64,000 nucleotides of DNA from an uncultured Acidobacteriaceae bacterium. GTDB taxonomy: Bacteria; Acidobacteriota; Terriglobia; Terriglobales; Acidobacteriaceae. Both the position numbers and the translations under genes were made by a program. Each line of letters begins with the position of its first letter. Position 1 is the first letter of the stretch. The stretch spans positions 62,001 through 126,000 of the forward strand of contig CAINJJ010000005.1 of assembly GCA_903849645.1 (NCBI GenBank), given 5' to 3'. Shown piece by piece: positions 34,016 through 44,977 of this stretch. Below the pieces are notes generated by a model. It was not told the DNA's origin and did no database searches. It saw only the letters and a list, made by a program, of their open reading frames with translations.

Positions 34016-37000
34016 TCAATCCACGGTGAGGGTAAGTGTGGCGGTGTGGGCCACCCCGTCTGAGAGCGCCGTCACTGTGACCTGGTAGGTCCCAGGCGGG
34101 GTGATTCCCGGCCCCAGGCCATGAATGCCTCCTGAAAGGTCGCCGCCCGCCGATGCGCAACTGGAGACGCCGCCGACAAGCAACACAAGGCCCAGAGCGG
34201 CCAGCAGAATCCGGCGTCCGCGCACCAGCGCCAGTGGCAGCAGCAACAATCCGCAGGCCGCGGGCAGAGCGCGCCACGGGAAGGGCCGCCGGGAAGCGGC
34301 TGTGTTGGTGGAGAGCCCGGTGGCGATCTGCACTGCCACAAGTCCGGTTGCATTGGCGCTCACTGCCAGGCTCGGCGGGTTGAAGGTGCAGGCCGAGTAG
34401 GAAGGGAGCCCACTGCACTTGAATGTGAAGGCTCCATCGGACCCCAGCAGGGGCGTAAGAACCAGCTTGAAGCTGGCGGTTTGCCCGTTGGCGACGGTGG
34501 CGCTTGCCGGTCCGGAGGGGACGACAGTGAAGTCAAACCCCATGCCCTGCAAAGGCACGGACGCGCCGGAAGCCAGCAGGGTGCTGCCCACGGTCAGGGC
34601 GCCGCTCTGGGGTCCCGCGGTTGAGGGGGCAAATTCGACCGCGGCGGTGCAACTGGCGAGCGCGCCGAGCGTTGCGGGGCAGTTGTTGTTGACCAGCTTG
34701 TAGCCGGTGGAGGCGGTGAGAGTGAAGTTGCCGAGGGCCGTGCTGCCGCTGGGATTGGTGACGGTGAAAACAACCGGAGTGCTCAGCAAGCCGACTCCTG
34801 TCTCAGGAAAGTTGATGAGGCTGGGCGACACCTGCACCGTGCCGGGCAATGCGCCCGTGCCGCTGAGCGGGACCACTGCCGGAGATGCCAGACCAGGCGA
34901 GGCGATGGTCAGTGCGCCGGTGAAGTTTCCAAGCACATTGGGCGAGAAGACAACGCCTACCGTGCAGCTTGCCCCGCCGGCCAGAGTTGACCCGCAGGCG
35001 CCCTGCGCCAGGCTGAAAGGCGCGGTTGCGGCGTAGGTAAGCGTGTTGACCGTCGCAGCGCCCGTATTGGTGACCGTCACGGTCTGCGCAGTGCTGCTTT
35101 GCCCAGGGGCGACAAATGGAAAGGCCAGTTGAGCCGGGGCCACGCTGAGTCCAGCCAATGCCAGCCCGGTCCCGGTCAGGGCCACGGTCAGGGGAGCCAC
35201 CCCAGTGGCAGAGGACGACACCACAAGCGCCGCCGATGCGCCACCAGCGGCAACCGGCGTAAACGTGACCTGGACTGTGCAACTGCTCCCCGCCGCGAGC
35301 GTCGCGCCGCAGGTTGTTGTGCCGGTGGCGAAGCTGGCGGCCGAGAGGCCGGTGATCTGGAAGCCCACGCCTGCCAGCGGCGCTCCGCCCGTGTTGCTCA
35401 CGGTGAGGCTGAGAGGCGCGCTTGCCTGGCCTACGGGTTGCGGCGCAAAGGTGAGGGCGGTCTGGCTCACGCCAAGCGCAGGCGGCTGGACCGCCGTGCC
35501 CGAGAGGGCCACAGTCTGCGCTTGCAGGGCGTCAGTGACCGTCAGTATCCCGGTGAAGCTTCCCGGTTGAGCGGGGGCGAAAAAGACGCCGATGGCGCAA
35601 CTGCCGTGACCGGCGAGCGTTGCGCCGCAGCCGTTTGTGGCTTGAAACGAGCCGGTGACTGAAACAGCAATGGAATTGAGCGGCAGGTCGCCGTTGTTGG
35701 TCAGCGTGACACCTTGGGAGGCCGATAGTTGACCCGCCGGGGTGGAGGGGAAGACCAGCGAGGTGGGTGAGAGGGCATCCGTGGCTGCCGTTGCTCCAGT
35801 GCCGCTCAGTTGCACGGTCTGCGTCCCCGCGGCGTCCATCATGGTCAGCGTGCCGGTGGCGGGCCCGTTCTGGGTAGGCGCGAATTTTACCGTCAACTGG
35901 CAGGCGCTCAAGGCATTCAGCGTGTTGCCGCAAACGTTGCCGGCAAGGACGAATGGCGCCGTGACCACCACGCTGGTGATTGCGGCCGGAGTCGACCCGC
36001 TGTTGGCCGCCGTTATTGGGAGAGCCCCTGAAGTGGAGCCCGTGAGCACCGAGCCAAAACTCAGCGAGGCCGGACTCAGCGTGACGGCGCCGGAAGGCGT
36101 GCCGGCGCCGTTCAAACTTACTGTAAGGGTTCCGCCGCTCACGTTGGCGCTGATGGTGACAGAACCGGACCGGCTGCCAACTTGCGTTGGGGCAAAGCTC
36201 ACCTGGATGGTGCAGGCGGCCCCTGGGAGAACAACCTGGTTCAGGCAGTTGTCGGTCTCGATAAAGTCCCCGCTCATGGCAAGGCCGGTGGGCATCAGCG
36301 CTGTCGTGCCGGTGTTGGTTACGGTCACGGCCTGGGCGCTGCTCTGGGTTCCGAACATCTGATTGCCAAAGGTCAGCGAGGCCGGGGAGACCGTGGCCGT
36401 GGTGAGAGTCGCTCCGGCGGTCAGCAGGGGCATCATCCAGACTCCGCGGCCATAGGTGGCGGCGGCCAGAACGTGGGCCGAGGCGGTGGCGGGGCTGGCG
36501 CTGAGTTGGACCACCGGCGCCTCCGGCAGCCCGGTTCCCATGGCGGTCCAGCAGTTGGTGGGCGCGCTGACGCAGGAGGCTATCTGGCGCGTGACATAGA
36601 CCCCCAGGTCCGTGGCCACATAGACCGTGTTCGCATCCTGCGGGTCGATGCTGAGGCTGTTGGCAGGAGCGGCCGGCAGGTTGGAAGTGACGGCGGCCCA
36701 GTGAGCCCCCCCGTCTGTCGAGCGGTAGATGGGCTGCACCGGCCGGGGCAGGCTGGGAACGGCGGCGACCGTCACGTATACAGTGTTGCCCGTCGGGTCG
36801 TGGGCGTCGATGGTGACGCTGGAGACATCGAAGCCAAAGGCATTCATGCCCCTGGTGTCGTTGCTGACGGGGTTCAAGCTCAGGTCCTGCCACGCCGGGG
36901 CGTTGGCGCTCGCCGGATTGAAGACCGCGCTGAGCACGTGCCCCGGCAGCGTGGCGCCGCCGTTGGCGCTCCCGTACATCCCCACATAGAGCACCTCCTG

Positions 37001-39226
37001 GCCGGAAGGAAGCGCCAGCGCCGCCATGGAGCGGATGAGGGCATTGCCGTTGCAGGACGTGTTGCCTGTCGCCCGGTCCAGGATGGGGCTGATGGCGTTG
37101 GCGCCTGTCCAGTTCACGCCGTCGGCGCGCCCGCGCCACACCCTGCAGGTGCCAATCAGCAGTTGCGCCGAATCCACCGCATCCACCAGAAAGGGCGCGG
37201 GCGCGGTCATGGTGAGTCCGTCTCCGCCCACGTCGCTGTCATTGACCACCGGGCTGGTTCCGAAGGCCGCGGGAGTGCAGGGCGCCTGCTGCGTGCATGC
37301 GTGAATCGAAACGCCTGCCTGGTTGTTGACGTACCAATTGGAGTTGTTGGCCGGGTCGATGGCCACCGGGCCGCCCTCCCCGCCCAGAATCGCCGGCCAG
37401 ACGGCCGTCGCCGCCGTTCCGCCCTTCACGCCCGCCGTTCCATTTGCCCCCAGCCCAGCCATCATGGTGTAAGGCGTGGAACCGAGTTGCGAAAGGCTCT
37501 CCACCTCCGCCAGAGACCCCAAAGCCCCGTTGAGATTCTGAAAGTGGGCGGCGTCGCCGGGGTCGCACACAGATCCAGTCTCCCCGATTGCATCCGTCGA
37601 CCGCCAAAGCCCGCTGTCGTTGCCTGCGAAGATCTCCAGCGGATTGGCGGCATTCCACGCCAGCGCGTGCTGGTAAGGGGCCACTTGCGCGCTCATGCAA
37701 CTGCCGGCATTGGTGGTGTTGCGCCATGTGCATCCCATCGCCAGGCTGCACTTCCACAGGTCGTTCGCGCCGGCCAGCAGCAGGGTGTCTTGCCCAGAGG
37801 GCACGGCAGCAAGGGCCAGGTTGTAGTCGCCGTTCTGAATCGTGAATGCGCCCAGGGATGAATTGCTCTCCAGCGCCGCCGTAGTCCACTGCCGCGCAAA
37901 GCTGATCGTTGGCGTGGTGCATACGCCCGCGGCCACCTGGCACTGGTCCTGCCACAATCCTTGATCCTGGTTGGCGGCATCCACGGACCAGGCAAAGGTA
38001 TCGCCCGTCATGGGGTTCACCGCAAGCACGCCGCGAAAGATGGGGCAGCCTGGGGACCCCGTGCTGCCTGGATTAGTTGGACAAGCCTGCGCGGTCAGCC
38101 CGGCTCCCGGCTGGGCCGAGAGCCGGGTCCAGGTCGCGCCGTCACTGGACTGGTAATAGCCGTGATAGCGCACTGCCGCCACAAACAGATGCCGCACCGG
38201 GTTCCAGACAACAGAGGTGGCGGCATTGCCATCCGGCTGCGCAGTGGCGGCCAGAGGGCCCTGCACGTCCGGGCCCGAGCCGTCGCTGATGCGCGCCAGC
38301 GACCAGGTAGCCCCCGAGTCGGTCGAGTAGTAGAGTCCCCGGTAGCTTGCGTTGGGCCAAACGGCGTTGACCAGCGACCCTTCATAGGCCTGCGAAACCG
38401 CCGCCACCACGAGTTGCTGGTTCAGCGTGCTCCAGGCAAAGCCGGCAAAGCCCTCCCCGTCAAAGCTCCATATCTTGTCGGCGGTCTTGGAGATGAGGCT
38501 CCAGCTGTTGCCGCCGTCCGTCGAGCGCAGAACTCCCGCGCCGTAGTAGGAGTCGAGCGCGTCGTTGGGGTCGCCCGTGCCGGCCAGCACAACCCCGGTG
38601 CCCCCCGGCTGCACCGTCAGCGCTCCAATGCTGATGGAGCCGTCCTGCACATTGCTCAGGGCGGCCAGATTGTCGGTGAGGGGCGCAAAGCTGATCGCTC
38701 CCGTTGAGGCCGTGCCGGCATTCTGCGACCGCCACACGCCGCCGCCCGTCGTGCCCACATAGAGCCGGTTGCCGGTGCCGTCTGCCGGGTCAAGCGCCAG
38801 GGCCGAGACGCGGCCGGTGACCAGCCCGAAGTTTGCCGACTGCACCGCTGTTGGGCCGAGCGGTTGCCAGGTGCCGACTCCCTGGGACTGCGCGTACGGA
38901 AGGACTGGGCGAGTCCGCGCAGGGAGGCCGGTAGCGCTTGATCGCAGGCCGTGCCCGCCCTGCGTCCAACTCCGCCGGGCCAGAAACCGCTGCGCCTGCA
39001 CGACCCCCGGCGGAAGGGGCGCTGCCGTTGCGCCGGGGAATGCTGCGGGGAGTTGAGACTCGCAAACTACCGGCGCCACCAAAGCCAGGGCCAGCGCGAT
39101 GGAGGGAGTGAATCGAAGAGCCCAGACAGTGCGGTAGAGGCCCCCGGCGGCCAGAGCTCTCCCGAGCCTGCCTCGAGGGGCAAGCGTGCCGTAGAGCCGC
39201 GCAATAGCGCAAGTGTTCACACGCAT
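34016..39226 (-). CDS. Giant secreted BNR-propeller / choice-of-anchor-D protein
   Basis: A 1736-aa protein with a hydrophobic export segment near residues 40-56. Residues about 110-920 form a sialidase/sortilin-like beta-propeller region with Asp-box repeats (RSTDGGNSWSL, YYSTDSGATWSL, YRSTDGGAHWAAV). Then come six Ig-like HYDIN/choice-of-anchor-D repeats of about 100 residues, each opening like SPASLTFGNQMFGTQSSAQA and continuing VTVTNTG, and often containing a Cys in CGATLAAGSSC-type loops. A hydrophobic stretch near the end (LLLLPLALV...ILLAALGLVLLVGG) precedes a final TYQVTVTALSDG tail. It is probably a cell-surface or exported binding protein. Ligand unknown; no catalytic site seen. Confidence 0.82.
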   Translation of the reverse strand: MRVNTCAIARLYGTLAPRGRLGRALAAGGLYRTVWALRFTPSIALALALVAPVVCESQLPAAFPGATAAPLPPGVVQAQRFLARRSWTQGGHGLRSSATGLPARTRPVLPYAQSQGVGTWQPLGPTAVQSANFGLVTGRVSALALDPADGTGNRLYVGTTGGGVWRSQNAGTASTGAISFAPLTDNLAALSNVQDGSISIGALTVQPGGTGVVLAGTGDPNDALDSYYGAGVLRSTDGGNSWSLISKTADKIWSFDGEGFAGFAWSTLNQQLVVAAVSQAYEGSLVNAVWPNASYRGLYYSTDSGATWSLARISDGSGPDVQGPLAATAQPDGNAATSVVWNPVRHLFVAAVRYHGYYQSSDGATWTRLSAQPGAGLTAQACPTNPGSTGSPGCPIFRGVLAVNPMTGDTFAWSVDAANQDQGLWQDQCQVAAGVCTTPTISFARQWTTAALESNSSLGAFTIQNGDYNLALAAVPSGQDTLLLAGANDLWKCSLAMGCTWRNTTNAGSCMSAQVAPYQHALAWNAANPLEIFAGNDSGLWRSTDAIGETGSVCDPGDAAHFQNLNGALGSLAEVESLSQLGSTPYTMMAGLGANGTAGVKGGTAATAVWPAILGGEGGPVAIDPANNSNWYVNNQAGVSIHACTQQAPCTPAAFGTSPVVNDSDVGGDGLTMTAPAPFLVDAVDSAQLLIGTCRVWRGRADGVNWTGANAISPILDRATGNTSCNGNALIRSMAALALPSGQEVLYVGMYGSANGGATLPGHVLSAVFNPASANAPAWQDLSLNPVSNDTRGMNAFGFDVSSVTIDAHDPTGNTVYVTVAAVPSLPRPVQPIYRSTDGGAHWAAVTSNLPAAPANSLSIDPQDANTVYVATDLGVYVTRQIASCVSAPTNCWTAMGTGLPEAPVVQLSASPATASAHVLAAATYGRGVWMMPLLTAGATLTTATVSPASLTFGNQMFGTQSSAQAVTVTNTGTTALMPTGLAMSGDFIETDNCLNQVVLPGAACTIQVSFAPTQVGSRSGSVTISANVSGGTLTVSLNGAGTPSGAVTLSPASLSFGSVLTGSTSGALPITAANSGSTPAAITSVVVTAPFVLAGNVCGNTLNALSACQLTVKFAPTQNGPATGTLTMMDAAGTQTVQLSGTGATAATDALSPTSLVFPSTPAGQLSASQGVTLTNNGDLPLNSIAVSVTGSFQATNGCGATLAGHGSCAIGVFFAPAQPGSFTGILTVTDALQAQTVALSGTAVQPPALGVSQTALTFAPQPVGQASAPLSLTVSNTGGAPLAGVGFQITGLSAASFATGTTTCGATLAAGSSCTVQVTFTPVAAGGASAALVVSSSATGVAPLTVALTGTGLALAGLSVAPAQLAFPFVAPGQSSTAQTVTVTNTGAATVNTLTYAATAPFSLAQGACGSTLAGGASCTVGVVFSPNVLGNFTGALTIASPGLASPAVVPLSGTGALPGTVQVSPSLINFPETGVGLLSTPVVFTVTNPSGSTALGNFTLTASTGYKLVNNNCPATLGALASCTAAVEFAPSTAGPQSGALTVGSTLLASGASVPLQGMGFDFTVVPSGPASATVANGQTASFKLVLTPLLGSDGAFTFKCSGLPSYSACTFNPPSLAVSANATGLVAVQIATGLSTNTAASRRPFPWRALPAACGLLLLPLALVRGRRILLAALGLVLLVGGVSSCASAGGDLSGGIHGLGPGITPPGTYQVTVTALSDGVAHTATLTLTVD

Positions 39227-39407
39227 CCGTGGAGCGATTTCGGCTTCCCTCTGTCTTCCATCGTGGGGATTGGCGCGAAACCCAGGAGAATTGCGACACG
39301 CGAAACACGCAGATTCCGGGATTGAATTTGAGTTGGATTATAGACCAGAAAAGGAAGGGTTGCGCCGGCCGTTGGTGCGCTTTCGGCTTTGCTCCGGCCC
39401 GCCTCAA

Positions 39408-40832
39408 TCAGAAGAGGCCTGGGTCCGCCGAGGGGGCGTTCTGCCGGATATACCGCGCCGCATCGAACTTTTTCGCCGTGGACCCCGCCATCATGGTGCG
39501 CACCAGCCCGAAGACGGGACGGTTGAACCATGGGCGGTCGTGCCGCCCCACAATGGCCCATGCGATCCCCGCATAGCCGTTCGGGTCGCGCCCATCGAGT
39601 TCGTAGCGGTCGTTCAGCGTGACAGCCCATTCAAAGGCCGTGGCCGGCTCCGGCGCCCACTCCAGAATCTTCTTGGCCCAGTACATGCGCATGTAGTTGT
39701 GCATCAAGCCGGTGGTGACCATCTCCCGCTGCGCCGCGTTCCAAAGTTCATCGGCTGTCTCGGCGCCCTCCAGTTGCTTGAGCGTGTAGCGGTGCGGACG
39801 TGGATCGCCGGCGTGCTCCAGAAGCGACTTGCGCGCCCAGGGCGCGGCGCACTCCCAGTTGTCGTAGTTGGGCTCATGGCGCACAAACAGCACCGCCAGT
39901 TCCCGCCACCCGATCACCTGCTCCAGAAACCGGTCGGCGGCCGCTGCCGATGCCTTGCCTTCGGTCTCGGCCTTCTTTACAGCGAGTGCGACCGTCAGCG
40001 GCCCGATGTTTCCAAAATGCAGATAGGGCGACAAGCGGCTCGTCCCGCGCACCTCCGGGTGGTTGCGCTGCTCGTCATAATCGGGCAACTCCAGGCGCAC
40101 GAACTCGCCGAGGCGCTTGAGCGCTGCGTGCGTGCCGCCGGTAAAACTGTCGACAGGGCCAACGCTGCGGTCCAGCTTTGCAAATCCCGCTGTGATGTCG
40201 AGGTCGAGAGAAAAGCCGGCCAGGCCCTTACGCGGCTTCCACGGTTGGAGCAGATCGGCCTTCGGGGTCGCAACCAGGTACTTGGGCAACTCCGCCCTGA
40301 GATGCGGGCGGAAGTGATGCAGCAGCACATAACTCCGGTTAAAGACTTGGGACGGGACCACCACGTCGGCATCCACCGTCCAGAAGGGAATCCTGAGCCG
40401 CGTGGCCAGCACCCTGCGCCATCGCTCCGGCTCCCGGCAGGGGTTCTCGTCCCCAATCAGCAGCGCCGCCTCCACCTCGGCCAGAAAGGCTTCAATGGAG
40501 TTGTCCGGATGCCTGCGGACCACGAATCCCACGCCGCGCTCCGCCGCATCTTCTGCCACGTCGCGCAGCCCCTGCTGCAGGAAGTGGTAGTGCCGCAGGT
40601 TCGCATTGGGATAGTTGGGAATCACCGAAAAGAAGACCACCACCGGCAACTCCAGCAGGTTCCCCGCCTCGATTGCCACGTCCAGCGCAGGGTTGTCCAG
40701 GATGCGCATGGCCCGCTGCATCCAGTAGACGACGCAGCGGCCGCCCTTGAGCGGCGCGCCGGCGCGACGCACTGTTACGCGCGGTTGTAGCGCAAGTGTG
40801 CTCAATCCCGCAGGGATTGCTGAATCGCCCAT
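39408..40832 (-). CDS. Class II deoxyribodipyrimidine photolyase
   Basis: A 474-aa protein from ATG 40832; the frame runs open 55 codons further with unlikely sequence. The N-terminal antenna domain has GGRCVVYWMQRAMR and a Rossmann-like core. The C-terminal FAD domain has TSRLSPYLHFGNIGPL, MHNYMRMYWAKKILEW and the class II signature LDGRDPNGYAGIAWAIVGRH. It repairs cyclobutane pyrimidine dimers with blue light. It stands alone between the giant surface protein and the end of the respiratory operon. Confidence 0.92.
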   Translation of the reverse strand: MGDSAIPAGLSTLALQPRVTVRRAGAPLKGGRCVVYWMQRAMRILDNPALDVAIEAGNLLELPVVVFFSVIPNYPNANLRHYHFLQQGLRDVAEDAAERGVGFVVRRHPDNSIEAFLAEVEAALLIGDENPCREPERWRRVLATRLRIPFWTVDADVVVPSQVFNRSYVLLHHFRPHLRAELPKYLVATPKADLLQPWKPRKGLAGFSLDLDITAGFAKLDRSVGPVDSFTGGTHAALKRLGEFVRLELPDYDEQRNHPEVRGTSRLSPYLHFGNIGPLTVALAVKKAETEGKASAAAADRFLEQVIGWRELAVLFVRHEPNYDNWECAAPWARKSLLEHAGDPRPHRYTLKQLEGAETADELWNAAQREMVTTGLMHNYMRMYWAKKILEWAPEPATAFEWAVTLNDRYELDGRDPNGYAGIAWAIVGRHDRPWFNRPVFGLVRTMMAGSTAKKFDAARYIRQNAPSADPGLF

Positions 40833-41025
40833 GATGAGATTGTTGCAGACCCGAGGCCTGGAGTCGCTCCGTAGCCTACCCTTGTCGAGAGTACAGGCAA
40901 AGCCGGTTGTGTGAATTGGCAGTGAGTAGACCACCCTTGGACTAACTTGCCGCCTGCGACCCAACAAGTAAGGGCCACCCACCGGGCGGCCCTCCAAAAC
41001 ACCCTCAACTCTTGATCAGCTTCAA

Positions 41026-41060
41026 TTCAGTGACCACTGTCCACTGATCACTGATAACTG
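41026..41060. repeat. Degenerate 7-nt repeat patch
   Basis: TTCAGTGACCACTGTCCACT continues with GATCACTGATAACTG, units of about seven bases of the CCACTGT/TCACTGA type. It abuts the coxIV stop codon. It shares the 16-mer CACTGTCCACTGATCA with the patch at 41438. Confidence 0.6.
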
Positions 41061-41062
41061 CC

Positions 41063-41380
41063 CTACCACTGCCCCCAGGCACGGCTGATGTAGTCCGCCA
41101 GCGTCATGCCGATGAGCGTGAGGAAGAGAAAGACGCCGCAGAAAACTGTCAGTTTGGTCAACGTGGAACTGTACTTGACATGCATGAAAAACAGCACAAC
41201 CAGCGTGGCCTTGGTGCAGGCGATGGCCAGCGCGATGATGGGGTTCAGCACGCCCAGGTCCACATACGAAGCCCACACGGTGAGCGCCGTGCCCACCAGC
41301 AGCGCCACCAGAATGGCCCCGTAGACCTTGGGACTCACGATGTGATGTTCATGTTCCGAGTGTTTCGCTTCTTCGCTCAT
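41063..41380 (-). CDS. Cytochrome c oxidase subunit IV
   Basis: A 105-aa membrane protein with a histidine-rich N-terminus (KHSEHEHHIV) and three hydrophobic segments (GAILVALLVGTALTVWA, IIALAIACTKATLVVLFFMH, KLTVFCGVFLFLTLIGM). The FFMHVKY motif is typical of prokaryotic subunit IV (CtaF/CoxF-like). It is the last gene of the operon, 89 nt after coxC, and that spacer carries the 7-nt repeat. It stabilises the oxidase; it has no cofactor. Confidence 0.88.
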   Translation of the reverse strand: MSEEAKHSEHEHHIVSPKVYGAILVALLVGTALTVWASYVDLGVLNPIIALAIACTKATLVVLFFMHVKYSSTLTKLTVFCGVFLFLTLIGMTLADYISRAWGQW

Positions 41381-41437
41381 CCTGTTCGTCCCTTTTGCCG
41401 CTCACGGCTGACTGCCAATTGTGCTCCCCAAGGCTTG

Positions 41438-41469
41438 CTGACCACCGACCACTGCTCACTGTCCACTGA

Positions 41470-41472
<3 letters not shown>
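41438..41472. repeat. Degenerate 7-nt repeat patch (second)
   Basis: CTGACCACCGACCACTGCTC continues with ACTGTCCACTGATCA. Same repeat type as at 41026, again ending in the stop codon of the gene to its right (coxC). Confidence 0.6.
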
Positions 41473-42217
<745 letters not shown>

Positions 42218-42228
<11 letters not shown>

Positions 42229-43885
42229 TGGCCACCTCCTTTTCCTTCTGCGCTTCGAGCCATTCGTAGTCGTAGACGTCGTGATCCATGATGGGCGTCT
42301 TGAGGAAGTTCTCCGTCAGGGGAGGCGACTGTGTCTGCCATTCAAGGCCTGTGGCCTGCCACGGATTGTCTCCCGCCACCGCGCCGTACTTGAGCGACCA
42401 CACAAGATAGAGCACCGGGAGCAGGTAGCCAACGCCAAGAATGCTGGCGCCCGCCGTCGAGAACACATTCAGAATCTGAAACTCGGGCGGATACGATGCA
42501 TAGCGCCGCGGCATGCCGAGCGTGCCCAGGATGAACTGCGGAAAGAAGGTGAAGTTGAAGCCGATGAACGTCACCACCGCCGCCATCTGCGAGATCTTTT
42601 CCGGATACATGCGGCCTGTCATCTTGGGCCACCAGAAATGGATGCCCGCGAGGAAGGCCATGAGCATGCCGCCCACCATCACAAAGTGGAAGTGCGCCAC
42701 GATGAAGTAGGTCTCGGTCAGATGAATATCTGTTCCCGACACGCCGAGAAACACGCCCGTCAGTCCGCCGATGGTAAACAGCCCCATGAAACCGAAGGCA
42801 TACAGCATCGGGGTTTCAAACGTGATGGAACCCTTGTAGAGCGTAAACGCCCAGTTGAATATCTTGATGGCCGAGGGCACCGCCACGAGCATGGTCAGCA
42901 GCGAGAACACGATCACCGCGTAGTTCGATATGCCCATGATGAACATGTGATGGGCCCATACGAAAAAGCCGAAGACCGCGATGGCGACTGAAGAGAAGGC
43001 CACTGCCGTATAGCCGAAGACGCGCTTGCGGCTAAAGGTCGAAATGACCTCGGAGATGACGCCCATGCCGGGCAGAATCATGATGTAAACCGCCGGGTGC
43101 GAGTAGAACCAGAACAGATGCTGGAACAACAGCGGGTCGCCGCCCTTGGTGGGGTCGAAGACGCCGATGCCGATGGTGCGCTCCAGGGCCACCAGAACGA
43201 TCGCGATGGCCACCACGGGAGTCGCCAGCACCATCAGCACGCTGGCCGCGTAGTGCGCCCACACAAACAGGGGAAGCTTGAACCATGTCATGCCCGGCGC
43301 GCGCATCTTGTGGATGGTGACGATGAAGTTGAGGCCTGTAAAAATGGAGCTGAAGCCGGCGATGAAGGCGGCCAGCCCGGTGGTGAGCACGTTCGTGTTC
43401 ACGTAGTGCGTCGACAGCGGCGTCGTAAACGTCCAGCCTGTATCCACGCCGCCGGTGACCATGGTGTAGAGGGCAAGAATGCCGCCCGCCATGTAGAGAT
43501 ACCAGCTCAGCAAGTTGATCTTGGGCAGCGCCAGATCCTTGGCTCCAATCATCAGCGGGATCAGGAAGTTGCCCAGCGTCGCAGGCACGGACGGCACCAG
43601 GAAGAAGAAGATCATGATGACGCCATGCATGGTGAACACCTTGTTATAGGTGTCCGTGGCCATCAGGTCAGCCTGTGGGGTCAGCAGCTCCAGGCGAATC
43701 AATCCTGCCAGCGCGCCGCCGATGAAAAAGAAAAAACTCAGCGAGATCAGATACAGAATTGCGATACGTTTATGGTCGCCTGTCAGAAGCCAGCTCAGGA
43801 TCCCATTCTCCTTGGAGAGATAGTTCACCTTGGGAACTCTGGCCGTCGACTGATCGGGAAGACTGATGATCGTGTTCGTGCTCAT
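42218..43885 (-). CDS. ctaD: Cytochrome c oxidase subunit I
   Basis: A 555-aa heme-copper oxidase catalytic subunit with 12 or more helices. The heme a ligand region [12 protein letters not shown], the CuB/cross-linked motif [20 protein letters not shown], the CuB histidines in VWAHHMFI and the heme a3/a ligands in [14 protein letters not shown] are all present. It reduces oxygen to water and pumps protons. Its ATG overlaps the coxB stop by 4 nt. Confidence 0.97.
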
Positions 43886-44973
43886 TGCTTCACCATTCCT
43901 TGTGAGGCGGAACCCTTGGCTGCCGGCGTCTGCGTCGCGGCCGGAGCCTTGCCTTCGCTCTCCGGCAGCAGTTCCGTGGTATTCAGAGTTTGCTGGATCC
44001 GGTAGTCGGAGTTGAGATTCTTGATGTATTCAACCAGCGCGATGACGCCCTCTTCACTGAGCTGGCCCTGGTAGGTGGGCATGATGGGCGCATATCCCTG
44101 GGTGATGTGCTGCGATGGATTGAGAATGGCCTCGCGCAGATAGGCATCGTCTGCCGTGACCGTGCCTCCGCTGGAGAGCGGCAGCTTGGCCCCGTAGACG
44201 TTGGCCAGCGACGGGCCGCGCGCATCGGGCCGCGTGTTGTGGCAGGCGGAGCAACTGAGGCTTGCGAAGAGCCGTTCACCGTTCTGCGCCAGCGAAGCGC
44301 CGCTGGTTGACTCAGCCAGCCACTTCTTGTAGTCCTCCGGCGTCAGCACCACGATGTCGCCGATCATGTGCGAGTGCTCCGTGCCGCAATACTGCGTGCA
44401 GAACAGGTGATAGGTTCCAGGGGTTGTGGCCTCAAACCATACCGTGGTGTAGCGGCCGGGAATGGCTTCCCGCTTCACGCGAAACGCGGGAATGGAGAAG
44501 CTGTGAAACACGTCTTGCGAGATCAGGGTAAGCTGCACCGCGCGCCCCGTGGGCACGTGGAGCGAGTTGATCTCGTGCTGGCCGCCCGGATGCTCTGCCT
44601 TCCACATCCACTGCTTGCCCACCACGTAAATGTTCATGGCGTTCGCGGGCGGCGTGAAGACGCGGAAGTAGATCAGCGCGCCCCAGACGAACATCACCAG
44701 GAACAGGCCCAAGGGAATGATGGTCCAGGTGGCCTCGAGCAGCGTGGAGCCTTCAATCTGCTCGGCCACCGGATGACGCCCTTTGCTGTAGAGGATCGAG
44801 AAGCTGGTGACCAGCAGGATCACCACCGTCAGCCCGATCAGGCTCACCAGCACCATGAAGAAATACAGCGCATCCATCTGAGGCGCAATCTTGGACGCCT
44901 CCGGCGGAAACAGCGCGAAGTTCGTCATCCATTTGACGAGAAACTGCCAGAGTGTTGGACTGATGTGGTTCAT
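43882..44973 (-). CDS. ctaC: Cytochrome c oxidase subunit II with fused cytochrome c (caa3 type)
   Basis: A 363-aa protein with two N-terminal helices, a cupredoxin domain with the CuA site ([14 protein letters not shown] and [15 protein letters not shown]), then a cytochrome c domain with the heme motif CSACHN and a late Met-bearing segment ([16 protein letters not shown]). This fusion marks a caa3-type oxidase that takes electrons without a separate soluble cytochrome. The C-terminus is a short Ala/Pro tail. It lies 4 nt after sco. Confidence 0.96.
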   Translation of the reverse strand: MNHISPTLWQFLVKWMTNFALFPPEASKIAPQMDALYFFMVLVSLIGLTVVILLVTSFSILYSKGRHPVAEQIEGSTLLEATWTIIPLGLFLVMFVWGALIYFRVFTPPANAMNIYVVGKQWMWKAEHPGGQHEINSLHVPTGRAVQLTLISQDVFHSFSIPAFRVKREAIPGRYTTVWFEATTPGTYHLFCTQYCGTEHSHMIGDIVVLTPEDYKKWLAESTSGASLAQNGERLFASLSCSACHNTRPDARGPSLANVYGAKLPLSSGGTVTADDAYLREAILNPSQHITQGYAPIMPTYQGQLSEEGVIALVEYIKNLNSDYRIQQTLNTTELLPESEGKAPAATQTPAAKGSASQGMVKQ

Positions 44974-44977
44974 TCCG

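Noticed and set aside
36182..37861. Long open frames opposite and alongside the giant surface-protein gene
   Set aside because: The repeat-rich host gene is unambiguous; the other frames show only low-complexity Arg/Gly/Gln sequence.
41022..41276. 84-codon frame through the heptamer repeat opposite to known genes
   Set aside because: Its terminal QLSVISGQWS-like sequence is just the translation of the repeat, a common annotation artefact.
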